Part shown: one piece after another, positions 1 through 5,104 of the stretch | Position numbering within the stretch: position 1 is the stretch's first letter | Layout: each line of letters starts with the position of its first letter | Assembly: GCA_028875175.1 (NCBI GenBank) | Contig: JAPPFO010000197.1 | Span: 1 to 6,260 of the forward strand | Source: Chloroflexota bacterium | GTDB lineage: Bacteria; Chloroflexota; UBA11872 | DNA: 6,260 nucleotides | Direction of reading: 5' to 3' | Made by a program: the position numbers and the translations under genes | The notes under the pieces: model-generated | Databases searched by the model: none | What the model saw: the letters and a program-made list of their open reading frames with translations, nothing else | What the model was told of the DNA's origin: nothing

Positions 1-138
1 GCGCATCACGGTCCGAGCGCTCGCAAAAGGCCTGGACCGCGCTAGCCAATGCGAGGTGAATCGCGTCGCTCGGATGCCGCTGTCGATCGACTGTGAGCGC
101 GCGACGCACCACGTCTGGCGCGCCTGCCCGGTGAAATC

Positions 139-161
139 CTAGCCGGAAGGTGGCCGGCTAG
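139..161. other. Perfect 8-bp inverted repeat (hairpin)
   Basis: CTAGCCGG at 139-146 pairs perfectly with CCGGCTAG at 154-161 around a 7-nt loop. It overlaps the TAG that ends the open plus-strand frame entering from the left edge, so it may be a terminator of an upstream gene. No T-run follows on either strand, so an intrinsic terminator is not proven. Confidence 0.4.
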
Positions 162-204
162 TTGCTACGCAGTACGGGTTTCAGGAGTTCGTGTTCAGAT
201 CGTA

Positions 205-222
205 CTCGGTCCGAAGACCGAG
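205..222. other. Perfect 7-bp hairpin with CGAA loop
   Basis: CTCGGTC at 205-211 pairs with GACCGAG at 216-222, leaving the tetraloop CGAA. It lies in the gene-free left region, about 45 nt after the previous hairpin. It could be part of a structured leader or terminator, but it has no T-run and no family resemblance that I recognise. Confidence 0.35.
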
Positions 223-438
223 ACAGACCGCGCCGAAAGGACAGTGCGGTGCGTCGCTGGCCGGGAGGTTGGTGGTCCGGAGAGTTAGCGGGCAGAGCGT
301 CTTGAGTGTGCTCATGTCGGTTGCGCTTGATTCAATGGCGATGACACGATGAGAGAGCAACGTATGGGGTCCTGGATGTCACACGCGACGCATGGAGCGG
401 AACCATGCGGGCATGCGAGGCGGGCGGGCTGCGTTGCT

Positions 439-447
439 GGGGGTGAT
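439..447 (+). promoter_or_regulatory. Ribosome binding site that decides the start of the plus-strand gene
   Basis: GGGGGTGAT differs at one base from the ideal GGAGGTGAT. The GGGGG core ends 8 nt before the ATG at 452, an ideal spacing. The more distal ATG codons at 392 and 413 have no comparable site, and the ATG at 446 overlaps this one. Confidence 0.55.
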
Positions 448-451
448 GGCG

Positions 452-784
452 ATGGTTGACGTCGTTGAGTTAGCGACGCTGGACGAGAACATCGAGGCGT
501 ACGAGCGTCAGCGAGATGAAATGGAAGCGAAGTATCGGGACAGGTGGGTCGTGTTTGTTGACCGGGAGTTCGTCGAGGCCTTCGATGATTTCCAAGAGGC
601 GGCCATGATGGCCATACGACGCTGGGAGCGAGGACCGTATCTGATCCGGCTGGTGGGCGAGGAGCCGCGAGTGATTCCGATGTCGCTCATCAGCAGGTCG
701 GTGGATGCGCGCGTTAGGTGTGGGTTAACCAATGGCCGGGACTACCTTGTACGTATCGGTCCCCGCCTAGATACTTTGGCGTAA
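452..784 (+). CDS. Small soluble hypothetical protein (DUF5678-like)
   Basis: A 110-residue protein from the chosen ATG at 452; the same frame could start at 392 (130 residues), 413 or 446, but only 452 has a well-placed Shine-Dalgarno site. The N-terminal third is a charged helix (LATLDENIEAYERQRDEMEA), followed by a compact alpha/beta stretch: YRDRWVVFVDRE, then FDDFQEAAMMAIRRW, then GPYLIRLVGEEPRVIPMS. This layout (E-W-V-type strand, helix, P-x-x-I/V-R strand) matches small bacterial hypothetical proteins with the start LDENIxAYE, related in style to DUF5678. The last 35 or so residues do not match what I remember of the family and may be a diverged tail. There is no signal peptide or membrane segment. 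In some genomes relatives lie next to a small aspartic protease, but none is seen here. It is the only plus-strand gene and faces the minus-strand block. Function unknown. Confidence 0.7.
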   Translation: MVDVVELATLDENIEAYERQRDEMEAKYRDRWVVFVDREFVEAFDDFQEAAMMAIRRWERGPYLIRLVGEEPRVIPMSLISRSVDARVRCGLTNGRDYLVRIGPRLDTLA

Positions 785-989
785 CCCAGGGGTAGGTGCG
801 CGGAAGACCCCTCACCGGTTTCGGCCGGGGACGGCCGAACCTGCCTCTCCCCTTGGAGAGGGTTAAGAGCGGCCCCGCCTTCGAGTTTCAGGGCCGTTAT
901 GCAATGGGCTCGCCTGGGCGTGCACGACGGGTTTGATCCGTGCTTTCACCAGCCCGTCGGACGACCGAATTTTTAGGAAGCGGGTTAGC
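785..989. other. Convergent intergenic region with several hairpins
   Basis: This gap separates the end of the plus-strand gene from the end of the 59-aa minus-strand gene. It holds two tight perfect hairpins (820-839 and 844-861) and a looser 7-bp inverted repeat (CGACGGG at 925-931 with CCCGTCG at 953-959, 21-nt loop), with a five-T run at 970-974. No protein or RNA gene is apparent. Transcription termination from both sides is the simplest role. Confidence 0.45.
820..861. terminator. Double hairpin, candidate bidirectional terminator or REP-like element
   Basis: TTCGGCCG (820-827) pairs perfectly with CGGCCGAA (832-839) around GGGA. Four bases later CCTCTCC (844-850) pairs perfectly with GGAGAGG (855-861) around CCTT. 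The pair lies 36 nt after the plus-strand stop codon, in a convergent gap. The flanking wording (CCCCTCACC ... CCTCTCC ... GGAGAGGG) resembles dispersed intergenic palindromes seen in several GC-rich genomes. No T-run follows, so factor-independent termination is uncertain. Confidence 0.4.
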
Positions 990-1169
990 TTAGAAGCTAA
1001 TGATGGTCTGGTCCATGCCGCCGGTGAAGAGCCAGATGATGCCAGCAATCAGTCCTACGATCAGAAGGCCAATCAGCACCCCGCATAGTCCGCCACCGAA
1101 CCATGACTCCGCATATTCGTCTGCGGGCATGTCGTCCGGCTTTGGCGGCGGGAAGTCATAGGCGCTCAT
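990..1169 (-). CDS. 59-aa single-span membrane protein
   Basis: A small gene running from ATG (complement of 1167-1169) to TAA (complement of 990-992). The protein starts MSAYDFPPPKPDDMPADEYA, a proline-rich acidic N-terminal tail of about 24 residues. A glycine-rich turn (FGGGLCG) and one strong hydrophobic helix at about residues 28-48 follow (VLIGLLIVGLIAGIIWLF), then a short tail TGGMDQTIISF. A textbook GGGAGG site 6 nt before the ATG makes it very likely to be translated. It is a single-pass inner-membrane miniprotein; charges do not settle its orientation. It is the last minus-strand gene, 175 nt after the solute-binding lipoprotein gene, in a comparatively AT-rich gap that probably carries its own promoter. 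I do not recognise a family. It could be a membrane-protein accessory subunit, a toxin-like peptide or an orphan; nothing in the sequence chooses between these. Confidence 0.72.
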   Translation of the reverse strand: MSAYDFPPPKPDDMPADEYAESWFGGGLCGVLIGLLIVGLIAGIIWLFTGGMDQTIISF

Positions 1170-1175
1170 CGAGAG

Positions 1176-1181
1176 CCTCCC
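1176..1181 (-). promoter_or_regulatory. Strong Shine-Dalgarno site of the 59-aa gene
   Basis: On the minus strand GGGAGG is followed by a 6-nt spacer and ATG. It is the best ribosome binding site in the window and is the main reason for calling the short gene behind it. Confidence 0.7.
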
Positions 1182-1344
1182 AACTCCTCGATACGATTTT
1201 CGTGTCTAAGCCCCTGCCGCTGGAGCCTAGCGACTGCATCCCACGAAAGGCAATAGAAAGATTCAAAACGAATATGATTGCGGCAGTTGATTTACGAATT
1301 CGCATAGTGGCCTACTTGAATAGAACTATAGTCGGACCGAAGCC
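1182..1344. other. AT-richer intergenic gap, probable promoter region of the 59-aa gene
   Basis: This stretch is visibly richer in A and T than its surroundings (for example the part near 1255-1330), which is usual for promoter-bearing DNA in a GC-rich genome. On the minus strand I see only weak hexamer pairs, such as TTGCCT with an 18-nt spacer to TAGGCT, so no precise promoter is claimed. A small GGGC/GTCC stem with a TTCG tetraloop (1334-1345) overlaps the end of the solute-binding protein gene and might help to end that transcript. Confidence 0.35.
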
Positions 1345-2802
1345 CTACAAATCGGAAGCCTCCTCGCGGAGGCGGTTGACTATGGCTTGCATGCCTTCGT
1401 CGGGGTGGTGGTCGCCGAAGATGATGTTGCCGACGATGTGGTTGGTGATGAGGCCGGCTTCGCGGCGGCTGAGGGTGGAGTAGGTGGCGTTGGTCATGAG
1501 TTGCTCGATGAGGTTGGCGTCTTTGGGCGCCAGGTCGGGGGTTCGAGCGGCGATGCCTTCGGCGGAGATGCGGGTGGCGGGGAGGACGGAGCTGGCGCGC
1601 AGGCCGGCGGCGAGGTGGCGCAGGGCGTCGTAGGCGGTCTCCGGGTTCGGGGCGCTGGCCAAGACCCCGAGCATGGCGTGGACGAAGACGGGGCTGCGGC
1701 CGGCGCCCATGTTGGGCAGGGGAAAGACTTCCAGGCTGCTGCCGATGAGCCGACTGGGCGGAATGAACGCGAGGATGGAGCCGGCGAAGCCGAACTGGCC
1801 GGTGCGTTGAAACGAGCGGGTGGAGCGGCCATCGGTGATGGCGAGGCGGTGGTCGTGCACCCAGGCGCGCAGGAACTCGGCCACCGCGACGGCGGGTTGC
1901 GAGGTGAGGGGCTCGAAGTCACCGTTGGGCCCGCGGAGGTCGCCGACGGCCGACTGCAGCAGTTCGTACGGCGAAGGCGACGCGTCGTAGTCGCCGTCGC
2001 CATCGGGCTCCGGCGTGAAGCGCGAGATGTAGCCCAGGCTGCCCAGGCCGCCGGAGGGCGGGGGTTCCTGGTGCAGTCGGCGCACGGAATCGAGGAAGAC
2101 CTCGGCGTCGAAGGTGAGCGGATCGGGGGCGGGCGGTTCGAATTCGAGCTCGGTGGCCAGTTGCCGGTTGAACAGCAGCACGTGCGGCGAGACGGCCACC
2201 GGCAGGCCGTACTGCGTGCCTTCGTGCTTGCCGGTCTCGAGCAGGCCGGGCCAGAAGTCGGCGGCGTTGAAGCCGGGGTCGGAGACCAGGAAGTCGTCCA
2301 GCGGCGCCAGCCGGTCGTTGGCCAGCAGGTCGGCCTGGTCGGCCCTGAAATAGATGACGATGTCGGGCTTGGCATTCAACACGGCATCCAGGGACGTGCT
2401 GAGGCTGAAGGTGGAGGCGTTGCGCCCGTAGTCCAGTGACGCTTCCTCATAGGTGTAGCGGTCCTCGCCGCGCTCGCGGGCGGCGGCCAGGCCGTTGACG
2501 AACTGGCCGAAGAGGCTGCCGCCGATGCGGTTGGAGGGGTACATGGCGACGGTGACTGGGTGCTTGGCGCCCGGGGTGGGCAGGCTGGCGGCCGGACGGG
2601 GCGCGGCCGCAGTGACGTTGCGGGCTTCGGCGCGGGCGCGTTCCAGGTTGCGCTGCAATTCCGCCTGGAGGCCCGCCGGCAGGGAGCCCGCGGCGCTTTC
2701 GGTTGGGGACTCGCCGCAGGCGGCGAGGGCGAGGGCGCCGAGGGAGGCGGCGCCGGCGGCGAGGGCCTGGCGGCGACTGAGGAGCCGCAGCGTGGTTCTC
2801 AC
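1345..2802 (-). CDS. Extracellular solute-binding lipoprotein of an ABC transporter (family 1 type, likely sugar)
   Basis: A 485-residue protein starting at GTG (complement of 2800-2802), with TGAGG 8 nt upstream. The N-terminus is a Tat-style lipoprotein signal: SRRQAL at residues 9-14, a hydrophobic stretch, and lipobox LAAC with Cys29. Residues 30-80 form an Ala/Pro-rich linker. The body then reads as a periplasmic-binding fold: VTVAMYP at 83-89, PDIVIYFRADQADLLANDRL about 146-165 with LAPLDDFL just after, the diagnostic YGLPVAVSPHVLLFNRQLA at 198-216, and a FGFAGS segment near 337-342. These suit family 1 carbohydrate-binding proteins (PF01547/PF13416 type), which deliver substrate to membrane permeases from the outer face. 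Length is normal for the family. The same frame stays open far upstream, but that part has low-complexity wording and overlaps the DUF6941-like gene, so it is not coding. No permease or ATPase is adjacent, so the substrate is unknown. Confidence 0.9.
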   Translation of the reverse strand: MRTTLRLLSRRQALAAGAASLGALALAACGESPTESAAGSLPAGLQAELQRNLERARAEARNVTAAAPRPAASLPTPGAKHPVTVAMYPSNRIGGSLFGQFVNGLAAARERGEDRYTYEEASLDYGRNASTFSLSTSLDAVLNAKPDIVIYFRADQADLLANDRLAPLDDFLVSDPGFNAADFWPGLLETGKHEGTQYGLPVAVSPHVLLFNRQLATELEFEPPAPDPLTFDAEVFLDSVRRLHQEPPPSGGLGSLGYISRFTPEPDGDGDYDASPSPYELLQSAVGDLRGPNGDFEPLTSQPAVAVAEFLRAWVHDHRLAITDGRSTRSFQRTGQFGFAGSILAFIPPSRLIGSSLEVFPLPNMGAGRSPVFVHAMLGVLASAPNPETAYDALRHLAAGLRASSVLPATRISAEGIAARTPDLAPKDANLIEQLMTNATYSTLSRREAGLITNHIVGNIIFGDHHPDEGMQAIVNRLREEASDL

Positions 2803-2810
2803 GAGTCGTG

Positions 2811-2815
2811 CCTCA
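2811..2815 (-). promoter_or_regulatory. Ribosome binding site supporting the GTG start of the solute-binding protein
   Basis: On the minus strand TGAGG lies 8 nt before the GTG at 2802. The start gives a complete twin-arginine plus lipobox signal directly at the N-terminus, which agrees with this site. Confidence 0.5.
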
Positions 2816-2872
2816 GGTCGGTACACCGCTAGCTTAGACCCGCCTAGATGGTCGAACCGAAAATCTGGCCGG

Positions 2873-2911
2873 TCAGCGACTTCGGCGGGGGTCCCGCGGC
2901 CGCCGCGCTGA
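2873..2911 (-). terminator. Two-tier GC-rich stem-loop after the DUF6941-like gene
   Basis: TCAGCG (2873-2878) pairs with CGCTGA (2906-2911), and inside it CGGCGG (2883-2888) pairs with CCGCCG (2900-2905); a 4-nt bulge lies on one side and the loop is 11 nt. It begins about 12 nt after the stop codon of the DUF6941-like gene in the direction of transcription. A short TTTT appears about 9 nt beyond it on that strand. A terminator or attenuator ahead of the solute-binding protein gene is the simplest reading. Confidence 0.45.
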
Positions 2912-2923
2912 TGGGTCTTTGGC

Positions 2924-3322
2924 CTAGCCCTCGGTGGGCGGCGCGGAGACTTCGAAGGGTATGCGGTGCATTTCGTTGGCGTCGAGGAGGACGTGGGTGG
3001 CGTAGGGGCCGTAGTGGTCGAAGTTGAGGTTGTCGAAGTTGACGACGAGGGTGGCGGTGGTTTCGAGCCGGTCGACGGGGTCGGCGAGGTCAACGATGCC
3101 CTGGACGGCGGCGGTTTCGGCGCCGTCGGCGTCCATGATGACGACGCGCGCTTGCTTTTGGCCGATTTCGGTCTTGTGGGCGCGGAAGCGGGCGACGACG
3201 CAGAGGCGCGGGTGGCGGGCGGGAAGGCTTGGGGCGTGGATCTGATCGAAGCCGATGCCGACGGCGACGACTTTGGCCGTGCTGTCGGCGTAGTCGCAGA
3301 TGAAGGCGAAGTCCAGTTGCAC
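2924..3322 (-). CDS. DUF6941-like protein
   Basis: A 132-residue protein taken from GTG (complement of 3320-3322), giving VQLDFAFICDYAD at the N-terminus. This matches the way DUF6941 proteins usually begin (M-x-L-D-F-A-x-x-C-D-Y-A). Further family-like marks are VGIGFDQIHAP (21-31), the strand pairs around CVVARFRAH (41-49) and ARVVIMDADG (58-67), then ATLVVNFDNLNFDHYGPY (90-107) and MHRIPFEV (118-125). The pattern is an all-beta soluble domain with no signal peptide; its biochemical role is unknown. An in-frame GTG at 3394 would add 24 residues, but these do not fit the family and that start lies inside a stem-loop, so I prefer 3322, even though the ribosome binding site there is weak. It sits 87 nt after the 149-aa membrane-protein gene and 121 nt before the solute-binding protein gene. 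Confidence 0.8.
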   Translation of the reverse strand: MQLDFAFICDYADSTAKVVAVGIGFDQIHAPSLPARHPRLCVVARFRAHKTEIGQKQARVVIMDADGAETAAVQGIVDLADPVDRLETTATLVVNFDNLNFDHYGPYATHVLLDANEMHRIPFEVSAPPTEG

Positions 3323-3370
3323 GGCGAGCCCGCTGGATTGGCTGCGGACGAAGCGTAGCAACGCGGTATT

Positions 3371-3407
3371 GCCCGCCGCCGAGGCACAGGCCACGGTGAC
3401 GGCGGGC
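3371..3407 (-). terminator. 8-bp GC-rich stem-loop after the 149-aa gene
   Basis: GCCCGCCG (3371-3378) pairs perfectly with CGGCGGGC (3400-3407) around a 21-nt loop. It starts two bases after the stop codon of the 149-aa membrane-protein gene and ends 48 nt before the start of the DUF6941-like gene. There is no T-run, so it could be a terminator, an attenuator or an mRNA-stabilising hairpin. Confidence 0.4.
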
Positions 3408-3409
3408 GC

Positions 3410-3859
3410 TCAGAGGTTCTGGAAGTAGCGGGCGTAGACCCAGGTGACGAGGAGGCCGAGGGCGAGGCCGACGGCGAGGCCGACGGGATCGATCCAGGCG
3501 GCGGGGGGTGGCTGGCTCTCGAAGCCGGAGGCGATGATGTCGCGGCCGCTGCGGCCCATGATGGCCCCGCCGCCAGAGCGTCGGATCGAACTGAAGTAGA
3601 CGAACCAGTGCATCAGGCGCCAGACGACGAGCGTGATGCTGACCGTGATCAGCCCGTAGATCAGTAGACGCCGGCCGCGCGGTGTGTGGTGACCGGCCGC
3701 CAGGCGATCGACGTCACGTTGGGCCTGCCGCCGGCGCACCGACTCGGCACGGCGACGCTGTTGCCGCGTTTTTCTCTCCGGAGCCTCGTTGAACGCGTCC
3801 AGCGGGTCGGCGAAGGGACGGTTGACGCGGTCGTCGTCCGCTGGGCGACCGGGAGTCAT
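3410..3859 (-). CDS. 149-aa two-helix membrane protein, short paralogue of the C-terminal module upstream
   Basis: From ATG (complement of 3857-3859) the protein has a very basic hydrophilic N-terminus, densest at about residues 28-64 (KTRQQRRRAESVRRRQAQRD), then a first membrane helix at 65-89 (LLIYGLITVSITLVVWRLMH plus aromatic tail), a 34-residue loop with glycine and serine, and a second helix at about 124-146 ending WVYARYFQNL. The final segment closely resembles the last residues of the 371-aa protein (WIYARYFEGL) and more loosely those of the 375-aa protein (WLYANVFEDL). The first helix is likewise similar in position and style. It therefore looks like the C-terminal two-helix module of the larger proteins attached to a new basic head. 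By the positive-inside rule both ends face the cytoplasm. It follows the 371-aa gene by 16 nt, so they are probably co-transcribed. No clear Shine-Dalgarno site is seen, so coupling is likely. The basic head might bind nucleic acid or lipid; this is a guess. Confidence 0.78.
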   Translation of the reverse strand: MTPGRPADDDRVNRPFADPLDAFNEAPERKTRQQRRRAESVRRRQAQRDVDRLAAGHHTPRGRRLLIYGLITVSITLVVWRLMHWFVYFSSIRRSGGGAIMGRSGRDIIASGFESQPPPAAWIDPVGLAVGLALGLLVTWVYARYFQNL

Positions 3860-3875
3860 GGCGCGTGGTGGCCGG

Positions 3876-4991
3876 TCATAAGCCCTCGAAGTAGCGGGCG
3901 TAGATCCAGGTGAGGCCGACGCCGAGCGCCAGGCCCAATGCCACGGCCACGATGTCAACCTCGACCCCGAATTCCTCCGGACTCGCGAATGGCCACATGA
4001 TCCAGACGAGGCGTTGAATGAAGAGCCAGCCGACGACCGTGAGCGCGCCGGCGATCAGGGCGTAGCGCGCGAGCCGCCGCCAGCCCGACATGCCGTAGGA
4101 GTAGGCGCCGGAGCGCTGGGCGATGTTGCGGGCCCTGTCCTCGCGGCGCTGGGCCTCAGCGAAGTAGCCCTCGGATTCGGTCCCCAGGATCTCGTCGGCC
4201 CAGCGATTGCGGTCGTAGGCGGTGCGGTCGTAGCCGCTGGCACCGTAGAAGTCGCGCTCGGTCTTGATCTGGCGCGCGGCTTCGCGCTCGATGATAGGGC
4301 GGGCGGCTTCGGCGGCGTCCAGGGGGCTGACTCGCGGGAGGATCCAGGCGTGCAGCTTTGCGAACCAGGCTGCGAATGCGGCCGCGCCGATGGGAACTCC
4401 GAAGAAGGCCAGCATCTGGGCCACCGTGGCGCCCAGTTGAGAGCCGGCCATGGCCCAGACAATCAGCACGATGAGCCCGGCCACGGCCAGCCAGACGACG
4501 GCGGTTTCCAGAAGGTAACGGCGGCGCGGGCGCAGGTCGACGAAGGTTTCCAGAACCCCGGCGCGCCGCCAGCGGTTGCGCGTGACGCGGGACATGCCGG
4601 CCCCGGCCAGACCCAGTACGGGCGCCGCTACCGCAACCGCCGGCAGGATGCCAAGCGGCGAGCCTGGGCTGGAGTCGGCCTGCGGGGCCGGCGCTGCGGA
4701 CGGCACAAACTCCGTAGGAGTTCCGGAATCTCCGAGCGTGCCCAGCAGCAGCCCAAGTCCACCCAGCGCCAGGGTCAGGACGAGAAAAAAGCCGACGGCC
4801 ATGCCCGCGCCGGTCAGGAAGCCGGCCAGCATGGCGTGGCGCGGGGCGGCCAGGGCGGCGCGGACGCGACTGAGGTGGGTGGCAACCTCGGTTACGGCGT
4901 CGCCGTGCGGGTAGCCGGCATAGACCAGGGCCTGCTGGGCCGCGCGGATGTCGTCGCGGGAATCGCGTTGGGGATCCTTGAACCAGCCCAT
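3876..4991 (-). CDS. 371-aa six-helix membrane protein, tandem paralogue B
   Basis: Start is ATG (complement of 4989-4991), giving MGWFKDPQRDSRDDIRAAQQ, a shared start with the 375-aa protein; GAGG is only 2 nt away, rather close. Predicted plan: cytoplasmic helical head 1-53; helix 1 at 54-84; outer loop 85-113 rich in Pro/Ser; helix 2 at 114-133; strongly basic cytoplasmic loop 134-158 (RNRWRRAG, RPRRR); helix 3 at 159-183; helix 4 at 187-212; large cytoplasmic domain 213-307; helix 5 at 308-332; acidic outer loop; helix 6 at 345-365; tail ARYFEGL. The soluble domain holds RPIIEREAARQ (231-241) and YDRTAYDRNRWADE (254-267), both conserved in the paralogue. No catalytic motif of a known enzyme or transporter is visible. 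The head (AQQALVYAGYPHGDAVTEVATHL) faintly recalls short helical N-terminal domains ahead of membrane proteins, such as HAAS or permease-prefix domains. Function unknown. Confidence 0.88.
   Translation of the reverse strand: MGWFKDPQRDSRDDIRAAQQALVYAGYPHGDAVTEVATHLSRVRAALAAPRHAMLAGFLTGAGMAVGFFLVLTLALGGLGLLLGTLGDSGTPTEFVPSAAPAPQADSSPGSPLGILPAVAVAAPVLGLAGAGMSRVTRNRWRRAGVLETFVDLRPRRRYLLETAVVWLAVAGLIVLIVWAMAGSQLGATVAQMLAFFGVPIGAAAFAAWFAKLHAWILPRVSPLDAAEAARPIIEREAARQIKTERDFYGASGYDRTAYDRNRWADEILGTESEGYFAEAQRREDRARNIAQRSGAYSYGMSGWRRLARYALIAGALTVVGWLFIQRLVWIMWPFASPEEFGVEVDIVAVALGLALGVGLTWIYARYFEGL
4801..4991 (-). repeat. Long direct repeat, copy 1 (5' end of the 371-aa gene)
   Basis: This 191-bp segment aligns without gaps to 6042-6232. 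By hand count there are about 27 mismatches, so about 86 percent identity, whereas the rest of the two genes is far more diverged at protein level. It encodes the N-terminal head and most of helix 1. Either gene conversion, recent exchange or strong constraint on this segment would explain it. Confidence 0.75.
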
Positions 4992-5012
4992 GACCTCACC
5001 GCTGGCTATCAG

Positions 5013-5052
5013 GCCGCCCGACGCCGAAAAGCTGAAGCTACGGACGGGCGGC
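5013..5052 (-). other. 8-bp stem-loop in the leader of the 371-aa gene
   Basis: GCCGCCCG (5013-5020) pairs perfectly with CGGGCGGC (5045-5052) around a 24-nt loop. It ends 21 nt before the ATG of the 371-aa gene, in the 113-nt gap after the 375-aa gene. A second, weaker palindrome (CGACGC at 5075-5080 with GCGTCG at 5093-5098) lies nearer the upstream stop codon. They could end the first transcript or modulate translation of the second gene. Confidence 0.4.
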
Positions 5053-5104
5053 TCAGCGTGCCGCGACTAATGTACGACGCGTCGACCGGCTAGCGTCGAG
5101 GCCG

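Larger units (their letters stand above)
1..451. other. Left-edge region without a convincing gene
   Basis: I see no gene with a credible start, ribosome binding site or recognisable protein in this stretch. One plus-strand frame is open from the left edge to a TAG at 140-142, but its 46 codons give no recognisable motif and it has no start inside the window, so it could be the tail of a gene or chance. The region contains two perfect hairpins (139-161 and 205-222, listed separately). No tRNA, tmRNA, RNase P or SRP RNA signature was recognised. The right-hand part, from about 300, is the likely place for the promoter of the downstream plus-strand gene, but I could not find a convincing -35/-10 pair. 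Confidence 0.5.

Noticed and set aside
2..142. Open plus-strand frame from the left edge, possible 3' end of a gene
   Set aside because: The 46 codons show no motif, include several rare-looking Cys and His residues, and no start is visible; too short to call.
785..989. Small aspartic protease partner downstream of the plus-strand gene
   Set aside because: No D-[TS]-G motif or adequate open frame is present in the gap.
863..1048. 61-residue minus-strand frame
   Set aside because: No ribosome binding site or recognisable protein, and it overlaps the better supported 59-aa gene.
1494..2375. 293-residue minus-strand frame
   Set aside because: It overlaps the solute-binding protein gene in a second frame and is dominated by Ser, Pro, Thr and Arg.
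1387..2439. 350-residue plus-strand open frame
   Set aside because: It is antisense to the solute-binding protein gene, rich in Gly/Ala/Val/Glu as expected for the opposite strand of a GC-rich gene, and has no family features.
2803..3387. Upstream extension of the solute-binding protein frame to 680 residues
   Set aside because: The extra 195 residues are low-complexity Ser/Pro/Thr/Arg wording, overlap the DUF6941-like gene in another frame, and would bury the Tat-lipoprotein signal inside the protein.
3323..3394. GTG at 3394 as start of the DUF6941-like protein
   Set aside because: It adds 24 residues unlike the family and lies within a stem-loop; the family normally starts at the residues encoded from 3322.
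3860..3958. N-terminal extension of the 149-aa protein
   Set aside because: The added residues lie inside the end of the 371-aa gene in another frame and read as Ser/Trp-rich noise; ATG at 3859 gives a sensible start.
4014..5093. 359-residue plus-strand open frame
   Set aside because: It is the antisense shadow of the 371-aa membrane protein; composition is typical of a shadow frame and a true homologous pair exists on the minus strand.
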